Assembly: GCF_003430825.1 (NCBI RefSeq)
Contig: NZ_CP024047.1
Coordinates: 2,604,001 to 2,668,000 of the forward strand
Reading direction: 5' to 3'
Origin: Natrarchaeobaculum sulfurireducens
Lineage (GTDB): Archaea > Halobacteriota > Halobacteria > Halobacteriales > Natrialbaceae
Length of the DNA: 64,000 nt
The position numbers and the translations under genes are program-made. The notes under the pieces are model-generated. The model made no database searches, had not been told where the DNA came from, and was given only the letters and a program-made list of their open reading frames with translations. Each line of letters begins with the position of its first letter. Position 1 is the stretch's first letter. Below are positions 17,875 through 27,085 of the stretch, piece by piece.

Positions 17875-19236
17875 TCATCGTGGGCCGAAAAACGTGTCGT
17901 CACCCGAGCCGTCGGCTGCGGGGTCGTCGTACCGGTGGCAGGCAACGACGTGTCCGCACGAGTCACCGCCGGTGTCAGAGACGGACTGAAACGACGGGGC
18001 GGAAGTTTCACACGGCGTCTCGAACGCCTCTGCGAGTTGCGTTCGGGCCGACGCGAGGTCGCCGTCGGCGACTCGCTCGAGTGCGTCTTCGAGGATGGCG
18101 TCCGCGTCGGGGTCCGAAAGCGGCGTTGGAACGCCGACTGCCTCCCGGATTGCCGACGCATTGGCACCAGTTTCGGTGGCGTCGTCGCGAGCGGGCGCGA
18201 CCCCGAGCGCTGCGAGGCCGTCGTCGGTCGAGTCGTCGATCGCGTCCTCGAGCCGAGCCCGAAGCACCATTACGGGCCGAAACTCGTCTGCCTCGAGATC
18301 GAACGCGTCGGGTGGGACGATACGTGGACAGCGCGTGTGGAACCGACAGCCCGACGGCGGGTCGATCGGCGAGGGGACTTCGCCTTCGAGGACGATTCGC
18401 TCGCCTACCCAGCATGGGTCGGGTTCGGGGAGTGCCGACAGCAGCGCCTCGGTGTAGGGGTGGACCTCGCGGGACCCCTCCCCGTGGCTACCGAAGAGGT
18501 CGGTCGGGGACCCCCGTTCGACGATCCGTCCGAGGTACATGACGGCGATCCGGTCGGAGACGTGTTCGATCACGGAGAGATCGTGACTGACGACGAGGAT
18601 CGAGAGGCCGAACTCGTCCTGGAGGTCCGCGAGCAGATTGAGGATACGGGCCTGTTCGCTGGCGTCGAGCGCCGAGACGGGTTCGTCACAGACGAGCACC
18701 TCGGGCTCGAGCGCGAGTGCGCGGGCAATCGCGATCCGCTGGCGCTGCCCGCCGGAGCACTCGTGGGGGTAGCGACTCGCGTAGGTGGCGTCCAGACCGA
18801 CGCACTCGAGCAGCTCCGCGATGCGCTCGTCCCGACGTGGCGCGGATACGAGTTCGTGGGCCTCGAGTGGCTCGGCCACGAGGGCTCGAACGGGCAACTG
18901 CGGGTTCAGGCTGGCGTCGGGGTTCTGAAAGAGGTACTGGACGCTCGTCCGGAACGCCTCGCGCTCACGACCTGTGAGGGTGGTGACGTCGGTACCGCGG
19001 TAGCTGACCGTCCCGGCCGTGGGCTCGAGCAGCCCGACCAGCGTCTGTGCGAGCGTCGTCTTGCCACAGCCGCTCTCGCCGACGAGTCCCAGCGTCTCGC
19101 CGGCCGCAAGTTCGAGGTCAACGCCGTCGACTGCGCGGACGGTTTCACCGCGGCCAAGCAGTCGCTCGAGGAGGCCGTCCGTCGTCTCGTAGTGCGTCTG
19201 CAGGTTCTCGGCGCGCAAGCGGACGTCGTCGGTCAT
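17875..19236 (-). CDS. Peptide/nickel-type ABC transporter ATPase (second, DppF/OppF-like), extended
   Basis: A 453-residue ABC ATPase: Walker A GLVGESGCGKTTLAQ, signature ECSGGQRQRIAIARAL, Walker B LVCDEPVSALDASEQ. The oligopeptide C-terminal module begins PSGCRFHTRCP but is split. Its usual closing part (SCGHVVACHRYD) comes only about 120 residues later, after an acidic insert (residues about 310-405). Normal members have about 330 residues. The ATG overlaps the stop of the first ATPase by 4 bp. The enzyme powers the permease pair encoded upstream. Confidence 0.9.
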   Translation of the reverse strand: MTDDVRLRAENLQTHYETTDGLLERLLGRGETVRAVDGVDLELAAGETLGLVGESGCGKTTLAQTLVGLLEPTAGTVSYRGTDVTTLTGREREAFRTSVQYLFQNPDASLNPQLPVRALVAEPLEAHELVSAPRRDERIAELLECVGLDATYASRYPHECSGGQRQRIAIARALALEPEVLVCDEPVSALDASEQARILNLLADLQDEFGLSILVVSHDLSVIEHVSDRIAVMYLGRIVERGSPTDLFGSHGEGSREVHPYTEALLSALPEPDPCWVGERIVLEGEVPSPIDPPSGCRFHTRCPRIVPPDAFDLEADEFRPVMVLRARLEDAIDDSTDDGLAALGVAPARDDATETGANASAIREAVGVPTPLSDPDADAILEDALERVADGDLASARTQLAEAFETPCETSAPSFQSVSDTGGDSCGHVVACHRYDDPAADGSGDDTFFGPR

Positions 19237-20303
19237 CGACGATCACCCCCAGTTTCCTCCTCCTCGCCGACGATTCGCACCTCGTACTCGAGGCCGCCGT
19301 CGAGGTCGCCCGTGTACTCGTGACAAGCGGCGACGTGAACGTCGGAGCCGCCGCTCGCCACGTCCGTCACGGGCCGTCCGGTATCAGCCTCGAGCAACGG
19401 TGGATCCCGCGTCGCACAGACTGCCTCGGCGTACGGACACCGCGGGTGAAATCGACAGCCGGTCGGACGGTCGACCGGATCGGGCATCGAACCGGGGATT
19501 GGTGGCAGCCGATCCCGTCCGTCGCCGATGCGCGGGATCGAGGCCATGAGACCCGCAGTGTAGGGGTGTTTGGGATCGTAGAACAGTTCCTCGACCGGCG
19601 CGCGTTCGACCGCATCGCCGGCGTAAAGCACCAGCGCCCGATCACAACAGGCTGCGACGACGCCCAGATCGTGGGTGACGAGCTGAATGGCCATCTCGTC
19701 GTCGCGTGCGAGGATCTCGAGCAACTCGAGCAGCTGTGCCTGGACGGTGACGTCGAGCCCGGTCGTGGGCTCGTCGAGGATCAGGAGGTCGGGGTCACAG
19801 GCGAGCGCCATGGCGACGGCGGCCCGCTGGAGCATCCCGCCGGAGAACTCGTGGGGGTAGTCGGCGTACCGGCTCGCTGATGCGGCGATTTCGACGCGCT
19901 CGAGGAGATCGATCGTCCGCTCGCGGGCTGTACGTCGGGAGACGGCTTCGTGGGCACGGATCGTCTCGGCGATCTGCTCGCCGACGGTGTAGACGGGGTT
20001 GAACGTCGCCGCTGCGTTCTGGAACGACATCGAGAGGCGATTGCCACGGATCGCACGGAGTTCCGAGGGCGAACACGAGAGTAGCTCCCGGCCGTCGAAC
20101 CGGATCGTCCCGTCGACGATCTCGCCGTCTCCGACGAGCCCGAGCAGTGCCAGGCTCGCGACGGTCTTCCCGGCCCCGCTCTCGCCGACGATCCCAAACG
20201 TCTCGCCGCGCTCGAGCCGGTAACTGAGGCCGTCGACGGCGCGGACGACGCCAGCGTCAGTGTAGAAGTCGACGGTGAGCGATTCGACCTCGAGCAGCGC
20301 CAC
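19233..20303 (-). CDS. Peptide/nickel-type ABC transporter ATPase (first, DppD/OppD-like)
   Basis: A 356-residue ABC ATPase: Walker [15 protein letters not shown], signature [16 protein letters not shown], Walker [15 protein letters not shown], and C-terminal oligopeptide module [15 protein letters not shown] with a closing VAACHEY. It pairs with the other ATPase of the operon, as in Dpp/Opp systems. The start overlaps the permease stop by one base. Confidence 0.93.
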   Translation of the reverse strand: MALLEVESLTVDFYTDAGVVRAVDGLSYRLERGETFGIVGESGAGKTVASLALLGLVGDGEIVDGTIRFDGRELLSCSPSELRAIRGNRLSMSFQNAAATFNPVYTVGEQIAETIRAHEAVSRRTARERTIDLLERVEIAASASRYADYPHEFSGGMLQRAAVAMALACDPDLLILDEPTTGLDVTVQAQLLELLEILARDDEMAIQLVTHDLGVVAACCDRALVLYAGDAVERAPVEELFYDPKHPYTAGLMASIPRIGDGRDRLPPIPGSMPDPVDRPTGCRFHPRCPYAEAVCATRDPPLLEADTGRPVTDVASGGSDVHVAACHEYTGDLDGGLEYEVRIVGEEEETGGDRR

Positions 20304-21394
20304 TACCGACCCCTCCGTTCGGCGTCGTCGGTTCGTGGGTCGAGCGCGACGGCCACTCCATCACCGACGAGATTGATCGCGAGTACGAACAAGAACAGGG
20401 CCAGGCCTGGGAAGACGGTGACGTGCCAGTGGCCCTGGAGCAGGGCGGTCTGCCCGCGGGCGAGCATCGTCCCCCACTCGGGCGTCCCGGGGGGTAATCC
20501 GAGCCCCAAAAACCCGAGCGCGGCGGCCGCGAGGACGACCGTGCCGACGTTCAACGTCGCCTGGACGATCACCGGCGCGATCGCATTGGGGACGACGTGT
20601 CTGGTGAGGATCGTTCGAGTTGACGTTCCGAGCGCGCTCGAGGCGCGGACGTACTGGGCATCCCGAATCGAGAGGACCTCACCGCGCAGGAGTCGGGCGT
20701 ACGAGAGCCAGCCGGTGACGACGAGCGCGGCGACGACGTTCCAGAAGCCCTGCCCGAGGAGCGCGACGACGGCGATCGCCAGGACGAGAAACGGGAACGC
20801 ATAGAGCGCGTCGACGAGACGCATGAGCAGTTCGTCGACCCAGCCGCCGACGTACCCCGCGACCGCCCCGACGGGAATCCCGATTCCCAGGGCCAGTGCG
20901 ACTGCAATCGCGCCGATTGCCAGACTGTACCGACCGCCGACCAGCACACGCGAGAACACGTCTCGGCCCGCCCAGTCGGTCCCGAACGGGTGTGCGAGCG
21001 ACGGCCCGGCGTTCGGTGGTCCGACGTACATCGCCGCGGGATCGTACGGCGCCAGCGCGAACGGCTGGAGCGTGATTCGATACCCCATCGTCGCGACCTC
21101 GAGCGGCCGGGCGAAAACTGCGACCAGCGCCAGTCCGAAGACGAGCACCGCACCGAGGGTGGCCGACCGGTTCGTTCGAAACCGAGCCCAGACGCCCGCC
21201 GTCTGCGACCGTGATCCAGCGGCGTCGGTGGACGGAGTGGCCTCGGCAAGCGGCCTCGAGCGAGTCGACTCGAAGTCGTCGTCTCGAACAGCCCTCTCGC
21301 TGGTCGACGCACGGACCGTCGTTTCGTCGACGTCTCGGTCGAAGCCCTCGATCCGGATACGTCCGCGTCGCGTGGTTGGGCCTGGTCGGGTCAT
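20303..21394 (-). CDS. Peptide/nickel-type ABC transporter permease (DppC-like)
   Basis: A 363-residue membrane protein with about 6 helices. The N-terminal tail is charged and unusually long (about 70 residues before the first helix at FRTNRSATLGAVLVFG). The binding-protein-dependent permease signature is near IRDAQYVRASSALGTS. HPFGTDWAGRDVFSRVLVGG is typical of the DppC branch. Its ATG overlaps the DppB-like stop by 4 bp. Confidence 0.93.
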   Translation of the reverse strand: MTRPGPTTRRGRIRIEGFDRDVDETTVRASTSERAVRDDDFESTRSRPLAEATPSTDAAGSRSQTAGVWARFRTNRSATLGAVLVFGLALVAVFARPLEVATMGYRITLQPFALAPYDPAAMYVGPPNAGPSLAHPFGTDWAGRDVFSRVLVGGRYSLAIGAIAVALALGIGIPVGAVAGYVGGWVDELLMRLVDALYAFPFLVLAIAVVALLGQGFWNVVAALVVTGWLSYARLLRGEVLSIRDAQYVRASSALGTSTRTILTRHVVPNAIAPVIVQATLNVGTVVLAAAALGFLGLGLPPGTPEWGTMLARGQTALLQGHWHVTVFPGLALFLFVLAINLVGDGVAVALDPRTDDAERRGR

Positions 21395-22344
21395 CGGTCG
21401 TACCTGATTCGTGGATCGAGGACGGCGTAGACGATGTCGACGAGCAGATTTGCGACGACGACGGAAACCGCGATCAACAGCACCGCAGCCTGGACGACGG
21501 GGAAATCACGCTGGTCGATCGCCTCGACGAGCAACTGGCCCATCCCTGGCCAGGAGAACACCTGCTCGACGACGACGGCACCGTCGACGAGAAACGCGAT
21601 CTGTAAGCCAGTGACGGTGACGACCGCGGCCAGCGAGTTCCGAAGGACGTGTTTCAGAAGTACCGTCCGCTCGCGAAGCCCCCTCGCGCGGGCAGCCCGG
21701 ACGTACTCTTTCTCGAGTTCACGACGCATCGACGCGCGTAGCAGTCGCATAACCAGGGCGGCCGAGGCCGCCGCCAACGTGAGCGTCGGCAACAGCATAA
21801 ACCACAGCATCTCGAGGCTCAGCAAGGACGCGTCGGGCGGCGTCACTCGGACCCAACCCAGCTGGACGCCGAAGACGAACAGAAGGACGAGCCCGAGCCA
21901 GAAGTTCGGCGTCGCGATCGCAGCCAGGGCGGCGAGACGACCGACTTCGTCGGCGGTTCGGCTGGCGGTGGTCGCCGCGAGTACACCCGCAGGAATGCCA
22001 ACGGCGAGCGAGACGACCCACGCGGAAAGCCCGAGCAGGAGCGTCGCTGGCAAGCGCTCGGCGATCGTGGCCTCGACGTCGCGGCCGGTGATCGGGGACT
22101 CACCGAACTCCAGAAAGAGCACGTCGTGTACCCAGCCGAGATACTGCTGCCAGACGGGATCGTCGAAGCCGTACTCCGTTCGCAGGTCGTCTCGAACTGC
22201 TGGATCGATCCCTTCGAACCCGACGAGGACGTCGATCGGATCGCCAGGCGCGAGGTGGAGTAGCCCGAACGTAATCGCCGACACACCGACCAGTACCGGC
22301 ATTGCGAGCAGCGTTCGTTCGAGAACGTACTTTCCAAGCGCCAT
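21391..22344 (-). CDS. Peptide/nickel-type ABC transporter permease (DppB-like)
   Basis: A 317-residue permease with 6 helices. The N-terminus LERTLLAMPVLVGVSAITFG followed by LAPGDPIDVL is characteristic of DppB. The cytoplasmic EAA-like loop is EKEYVRAARARGLRERTVL. It begins 21 bp after the substrate-binding protein gene. Confidence 0.94.
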   Translation of the reverse strand: MALGKYVLERTLLAMPVLVGVSAITFGLLHLAPGDPIDVLVGFEGIDPAVRDDLRTEYGFDDPVWQQYLGWVHDVLFLEFGESPITGRDVEATIAERLPATLLLGLSAWVVSLAVGIPAGVLAATTASRTADEVGRLAALAAIATPNFWLGLVLLFVFGVQLGWVRVTPPDASLLSLEMLWFMLLPTLTLAAASAALVMRLLRASMRRELEKEYVRAARARGLRERTVLLKHVLRNSLAAVVTVTGLQIAFLVDGAVVVEQVFSWPGMGQLLVEAIDQRDFPVVQAAVLLIAVSVVVANLLVDIVYAVLDPRIRYDR

Positions 22345-22365
22345 TACTGATCCGTTCAGGTGGTG

Positions 22366-24018
22366 TCAACCGAAGAACTCGTCGAGGATATGCGCTTCGA
22401 ACGCCGGATCGACGAACGACTCGAGCAGCGGTGGCACCGGCGTGTAGGCGACGGTCCCAGAACCGGCGTAGACGGTCTCGACGATCCGGTCGCGCGGGAG
22501 GAGACGGTCGATTCCCCGGCGAACGTCGACCTCGTCGAACGGTGCGAGGTAGGTCGGATAGATGAGGAAGTCGTACTGACCGGCGACGGTTCGCTCGACG
22601 CCGTACGTCTCGTCGCTCGCGAGTTGGTCGACGCTCTCGGCGGTGAGTCCTGTCGCAACGTCGATCTCGCCAGCCTCGAGTGCGGCCTGTCTGGCGGCCG
22701 CATCGGTAAGAACCCGCAGGCGGATCGTCTCGACCGGCTGGCTGTCGACGCCGCCCTCGTCGACAGCCCAGTGATCTTCGAACCGCTCGAGGTCCCAGTA
22801 TTCGCCGCTCGACTGGCCTGCGAACTGGTAGGGTCCGGTTCCGACCGGCGTCTCGACGAGGTCGACGTCGCCGTCCTCGCCGGCCGCAAGCGGGACGATC
22901 GGCACGTTGGCGGACGTCTCGAACGGCCCGTACGGCTCCGTGAGGCTGATCTCGAGCGTCGAGTCATCGAGCACGTCGACGGCGTCGAGCCACTCGAAAA
23001 CGTCGGCCTCGCGTGGCGTCCCGTCGTAGCGCTCGAGGGAGAACTGGACGTGCTCGGCGGTGAGCGACTCGCCGTTGTGGAAGGTCACGTCCGATCGCAA
23101 GTCGAAGCGATACGTCGTTTCGTCGAGTCGCTCCCAGTCGGTGGCGAGTTGTGGCCGAGGCGTCCCGTCGAAGTCGACGCCGAGGAGCCCCTCATAAAGA
23201 AGCGTCGTCGCCATATTCGACGTGGTGTCGTGCATCTGGACCGGGTCAGTGTTCGAGATCGACGCGATTGCATCGCCGACGAGTCGGTCGGTGTTCGAGA
23301 TCGAGACGGCGGTTTCAGCGTACGGAGCGAAGACGGACTCGTACTCGCTGCCCGGCAACGGATAGCTCCGCCAGTCGTCGACGACGTCGCGCCGGTAGAC
23401 GGTAGCCGATTCGCCGAACCGAACGATCGACACGGGGGCCCGACGGACGAGTTCCTCCTGAAGCTCCGCGTACAGCTCCCGCCGATGCGTCTCGTCTGAC
23501 TCGGCAAGGCCAGCCTCGAGTAGTTCGTCGACGGTCTCGCTTTCGAAGTGGTTGAAGTTGAGACCGGACGGGGCGGCCTTTTCGGAGTGAAACAGCGGCT
23601 CGAGGTACGTGTGCGGATCCCAGCCGCCGCTGACGTCGAGCGTGACGAGGGCGTTTTCCTCGCTGTCGGCCATACTGAAACAGAGATCCTGGTACTGACC
23701 CCACTCGAGTTGCTCGAACGAGACGTCGAACAACCCCGTCTCGTTCAGTTCCTGCTGGACGAGCTGGGCCCACCGGACCCGCTCGTCGTTCTCGACGTTC
23801 GCGTAGATCGTCGTCTCGACCGGCGGATCGACGCCCGCCGCCTCGAGGCCGCGCTCGACGAGTGCAATCGCCTCGTCGTCAGCCCCCTCGCTGTCGGAGC
23901 GAGTCTCGTTCTCGTCGGCAGTCACGCAGCCAGCCAGCCCGACGGTTACGGCGGCACCGATCCGACTCAGAACCGATCGTCGGCTCCCACGCCGCCTCCA
24001 TCCCTCCGACGCATCCAT
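22366..24018 (-). CDS. Tat-exported lipoprotein, family-5 solute-binding protein with swapped halves
   Basis: A 550-residue protein. The signal holds SRRSVLSRIG, a twin-arginine motif, then GLAGC (lipid Cys31). Residues about 48-235 match what is normally the C-terminal part of SBP_bac_5/DppA proteins: ALVERGLEAAG, QLVQQEL, WDPHTYLEPLF, VDELLEAG, RRELYAELQEELVRRAP. Residues about 250-550 match the usual N-terminal part: LLYEGLLGVDFDG, TYRFDLRSDVTFHNGESLTA, VGTGPYQF, ALEAGEIDVATG, PFDEVDVRRGIDRLLPRD. The order is therefore circularly permuted. It heads the transporter operon and probably captures peptides or a nickel-type ligand outside the cell. A TATA element lies at 24042-24051. Confidence 0.88.
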   Translation of the reverse strand: MDASEGWRRRGSRRSVLSRIGAAVTVGLAGCVTADENETRSDSEGADDEAIALVERGLEAAGVDPPVETTIYANVENDERVRWAQLVQQELNETGLFDVSFEQLEWGQYQDLCFSMADSEENALVTLDVSGGWDPHTYLEPLFHSEKAAPSGLNFNHFESETVDELLEAGLAESDETHRRELYAELQEELVRRAPVSIVRFGESATVYRRDVVDDWRSYPLPGSEYESVFAPYAETAVSISNTDRLVGDAIASISNTDPVQMHDTTSNMATTLLYEGLLGVDFDGTPRPQLATDWERLDETTYRFDLRSDVTFHNGESLTAEHVQFSLERYDGTPREADVFEWLDAVDVLDDSTLEISLTEPYGPFETSANVPIVPLAAGEDGDVDLVETPVGTGPYQFAGQSSGEYWDLERFEDHWAVDEGGVDSQPVETIRLRVLTDAAARQAALEAGEIDVATGLTAESVDQLASDETYGVERTVAGQYDFLIYPTYLAPFDEVDVRRGIDRLLPRDRIVETVYAGSGTVAYTPVPPLLESFVDPAFEAHILDEFFG

Positions 24019-24041
24019 ACGCCACCAGTTGCGACGCCGTC

Positions 24042-24051
24042 GGTATATACT
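24042..24051 (-). promoter_or_regulatory. TATA box of the peptide ABC transporter operon
   Basis: Minus-strand GTATATACCG lies 24-33 nt upstream of the ATG at 24018. It fits a leaderless message for the whole six-gene operon (24018 to 17349). Confidence 0.6.
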
Positions 24052-24246
24052 GTTCGCCGTCAGAGACCGTCGTGTCAACCGGAGAGTGATCTGTCTGGAA
24101 CGGGTCGCTGTTCGGAGAGACACGCAGCCGGTTGTAAACTGTGTCAGAAATCGGGACCGAAGCCCGCCGCGGAACGATCGTTGTCATCGCTTTCGGGCAC
24201 TCACTGTCCCGAGAGACGATCACCGATACCGGGTTGCACTCCAGTC

Positions 24247-24816
24247 TCAGTCGTCGCCAGTCTCGTCGACGATCACGACGTCACCGTCGACGACGTCGAC
24301 GTTGATCAGTGTCTTGACGTCGTAGCCCGCGTCGTCGACTTTGTTCTCACCGCCGACCTTCTTGATCACCGCGACGGTGTCGACGACTTCGGCCCCGATA
24401 CCGTCGAGCGCCTCGAGCACCGAAGCGAGCGTCCCGCCCGTCGAGAGCACGTCGTCGATGACGAGGACGCGTTCGCCCTCGGTAACGTCGTTGATGTACA
24501 TCTCGTTTTCGGAGTAACCGGTCTGCTGAGAGATGGCGACCTCGTGTTCGAGCCCGTACTCGCGTTTACGGATGACGGTCAGCGGAATGTCGGTCATTAG
24601 CGAGACGGCCGTCGAGATGTGAATGCCCATCGCCGCCGGCGTGACGATCCGGTCGACGTCCTCGAGTTTCGCCTTGCGGATGATTCGGATGACGATCTCG
24701 CGAAGCAGACCAGGGTCGAGTTTCGGCACCCCGTCGCTGATCGGGTGTACAAAGTAGTGATAGCCGTTTTTCTCGACGATCGGCGCCTCGAGAAGCGACT
24801 GCTTCAACTGATCCAT
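24247..24816 (-). CDS. hpt: Hypoxanthine/guanine phosphoribosyltransferase
   Basis: A 189-residue type I phosphoribosyltransferase for purine salvage. The PRPP-binding loop is [17 protein letters not shown], and the start ([20 protein letters not shown]) matches archaeal Hpt proteins. ATG 24816 is chosen at the start of similarity. A TTTTAC element about 25 nt upstream (around 24838-24844, minus strand) suggests a leaderless start. Confidence 0.92.
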   Translation of the reverse strand: MDQLKQSLLEAPIVEKNGYHYFVHPISDGVPKLDPGLLREIVIRIIRKAKLEDVDRIVTPAAMGIHISTAVSLMTDIPLTVIRKREYGLEHEVAISQQTGYSENEMYINDVTEGERVLVIDDVLSTGGTLASVLEALDGIGAEVVDTVAVIKKVGGENKVDDAGYDVKTLINVDVVDGDVVIVDETGDD

Positions 24817-25008
24817 GTCGCAGGTGGGGTGGAAGCGAAGTAAAAGGTGACGATCCGGTCGACGGCGTGTGAGCGGCGATACCAGCCCGCGAGCCACTTC
24901 GGGAGGTCACGAGCGACCCGGCCAGTGCGGCCGGTTTCGTGGCCGCTCGAGCAGTCGGTCGAACAGCAGACGGCAACCCAGCCCCACCAGTCAGACAGCG
25001 GTCGGTCG

Positions 25009-25623
25009 TCAGCCGTCAGAGCCGTAACTGAGTTCCGGTGGCTCGTCGCCGTGGCCCAGACGCATGTGGCGTTCGTAGTAGATGTGAGCGGCCGCTGTCG
25101 CAGTGAACGTGACGGCGACGATCCCCATCCAGGTCAGGTCCGAAAGCGCCGTGAACGGATCGATCTCGAGCCAGAGCGCTGCGGCCAGCGCACAGCTTAT
25201 CGCGCCCAGCGAGAGATACAGTTCGCGCCAGGCGAACTCGTGGCCGGGGACGATCTCGAGGTAGACGCTGATATCGTGGGTCCGGTCGGTCGCCTGGATC
25301 ACGCCGTGGTCGGAGTCGAACGTGAGGATACCTACCTCGTCCATCTTCGGCAGATGGGTCTGTTGAAGCGTCGTGTAGACGCGCTTTCGTTGGGCCGATG
25401 TCACTTCCTCGGTCGTCGTCTCGTACTCCCAGGCGGCGACCTGCTGGGCGAGATCGCCGAGTTCGACCGGTCGATCGTCGCGTTTCAGATAGTGGAGGAC
25501 GTAGCGACGGCGCTGGTTGCGAAGTACCTCGAAGACGTCACCCTTGGTAAGTTCGGGTGGATCGACGTCGGCGTCGGCGTCGGCGTCGGTTTCCGACGGC
25601 GGCTGGCGTCGTTGCGTCGCCAT
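25009..25623 (-). CDS. HTH-domain membrane protein (DUF7344-like regulator)
   Basis: A 204-residue protein. After a simple DADADADVD stretch (GTCGGC repeats), residues about 28-125 form a winged-HTH domain of the haloarchaeal type (DVFEVLRNQRRRYVLHYLKR, with PVELGDLAQQVAAWE). Two hydrophobic helices follow near the C-terminus. It is probably a membrane-tethered regulator with unknown targets. The ATG at 25623 precedes ATQRRQPP. An AATTATATAGG element at about 25700-25710 may be its TATA box with a roughly 50-nt leader. Confidence 0.75.
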   Translation of the reverse strand: MATQRRQPPSETDADADADVDPPELTKGDVFEVLRNQRRRYVLHYLKRDDRPVELGDLAQQVAAWEYETTTEEVTSAQRKRVYTTLQQTHLPKMDEVGILTFDSDHGVIQATDRTHDISVYLEIVPGHEFAWRELYLSLGAISCALAAALWLEIDPFTALSDLTWMGIVAVTFTATAAAHIYYERHMRLGHGDEPPELSYGSDG

Positions 25624-25762
25624 ATAGGTCACCGTCGGCTGGAGGGATTGTTGCGTTCCAGACCCGCTCGTTCAGCCATTACGTCGTCGCATGAACGCCA
25701 CCTATATAATTCTCCTGTCCTCCGCGAGAAAGTTACAGTGCAGACACGACAACCGAGACCAA

Positions 25763-25797
25763 TTGACCTCCTCCACGCCCTGAAGGACGTGGAATCC
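25763..25797 (-). mobile_element. Solo IS200/IS605-type end hairpin, no transposase
   Basis: Minus-strand GGATTCCACG, CTTCAGGG loop region, CGTGGAGGAGGTCAA. A CCACG/CGTGG stem followed by GGAGGAGGTCAA is the usual form of haloarchaeal tnpB-element right ends. No tnpA or tnpB frame lies nearby. A second such remnant is at 14932-14970 in the opposite orientation. Confidence 0.5.
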
Positions 25798-25827
25798 GGC
25801 CATCGGATTTCCGCCAAGCGTGGCGTA

Positions 25828-26997
25828 TCACGCCGTCGAGTTACCGGTACTGATCGTCACGATCGATTCGGCGATCTCTGCGGCGAGTCCGTCTTTCGAT
25901 CCTTCGTACCGGGCGGCGTCTTCACGGTGGACGAACAGTGCTCGCGTCCGGTCGCCACCCATGACGCTCGCGTCGTTGGCGACGACGAACGCGAGAGCAG
26001 CCCGCTCGAGGGTGTGTCTGGCCGCCTCGATCATCGCCGCGTCGTCGCCGGAGGTTTCGGTTTTGAAGCCGACGATCGGCAGGTCGGGCCGTGCCTCGCG
26101 GAGTTCGTCGATGAGCTTCGGCGTTGGCTCGAGCTCGAGCGTCAGCTCCTGGCCGGAGCGAATCTTCTCTGGGCTTTTCTCGACGGTGTAGTCGCCGATT
26201 GCGGCCGCCGAAACGAGGACACCGGCGTCGGTACAGGCTTCGTGGGTCGCCTCGAGCATCTCGGCAGCGCTTTCGACCGCACGGACGTCAGCGTAGGGGA
26301 CCTCGGGACCGTCGTGGACCAGCGTGACGTCGGCACCGCGGATGTAACAGGCCCTGGCGACGGCGTTGCCCATCTTCCCCGAGGAACGGTTCGTCAGCAC
26401 TCGGACGGGGTCGATCGACTCGCTGGTCGCCCCGCTGGTGACGACGACGTGCTCGCCGGAAAGCGGTCGGTCACCCGCTGCGCGAGCGACGTCACAGACG
26501 ATGGCCTCCTCGCTCGCGATCTTGGCTTTCCCCTCCTCGATCCGTGGGTCAACGAAGTCGACGCCCCACTCTTCGACGGTCTCGATGGCCTCGAGTACGC
26601 CGGGATGGTCGTACATCGGTTCGTGCATCGCAGGGGCGATTACGACCGGCGTGTCGGCGCCGAGTGCGGTCGTCGCCGTCGTCGTCACGGGAGTGTCGTC
26701 GACCGCACCGGCGATCTTGCCGACCGTGTTCGCCGTCGCTGGCGCGATCAGGAAGACGTCGGCCCAGCCATCGTAGCCACAAAGTTCGACGTGTTCGACG
26801 CGGCCCGTGATCTCGGTGACGACCTCGTTTTCGGTCGCGAACTCGAGCGCCCAGGGGTGGATGATTCCCTGTGCGCTGGCGGTGGTTACGGCCCGAACCT
26901 CGGCCCCCTGGCGTCGCAACTCGTGGGCCAGTTCGACGGTCTTGACGGCCGCGATCGACCCCGTCACCCCGAGTGCGACGTTGACTCCCTCGAGCAT
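25828..26997 (-). CDS. coaBC: Coenzyme A biosynthesis bifunctional protein CoaBC
   Basis: A 389-residue fusion of phosphopantothenoylcysteine decarboxylase (residues about 1-175, flavoprotein: GVTGSIAAVKTVEL, IAPATANTVGKIAGA, PAMHEPMY) and phosphopantothenate-cysteine ligase (about 185-389: VVVTSGATSESIDPVR, NRSSGKMG, NDASVMGGD). It catalyses two consecutive steps of CoA synthesis. The ATG at 26997 has a CCCTTAACAC TATA-like element about 25 nt upstream. Confidence 0.95.
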   Translation of the reverse strand: MLEGVNVALGVTGSIAAVKTVELAHELRRQGAEVRAVTTASAQGIIHPWALEFATENEVVTEITGRVEHVELCGYDGWADVFLIAPATANTVGKIAGAVDDTPVTTTATTALGADTPVVIAPAMHEPMYDHPGVLEAIETVEEWGVDFVDPRIEEGKAKIASEEAIVCDVARAAGDRPLSGEHVVVTSGATSESIDPVRVLTNRSSGKMGNAVARACYIRGADVTLVHDGPEVPYADVRAVESAAEMLEATHEACTDAGVLVSAAAIGDYTVEKSPEKIRSGQELTLELEPTPKLIDELREARPDLPIVGFKTETSGDDAAMIEAARHTLERAALAFVVANDASVMGGDRTRALFVHREDAARYEGSKDGLAAEIAESIVTISTGNSTA

Positions 26998-27085
26998 TTG
27001 GCTGGTGTTCACACGGCGACGTGTTAAGGGTAGCGAGCCCCGCCGACGGTCGCCGTCGTCGTCCCCGTCGCCGGTGCCGCGTCGA

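Noticed and set aside
17671-19323. A 550-codon plus-strand frame across the ATPase gene
   Set aside because: Antisense shadow of the DppF-like ATPase, which has all ABC motifs on the minus strand.
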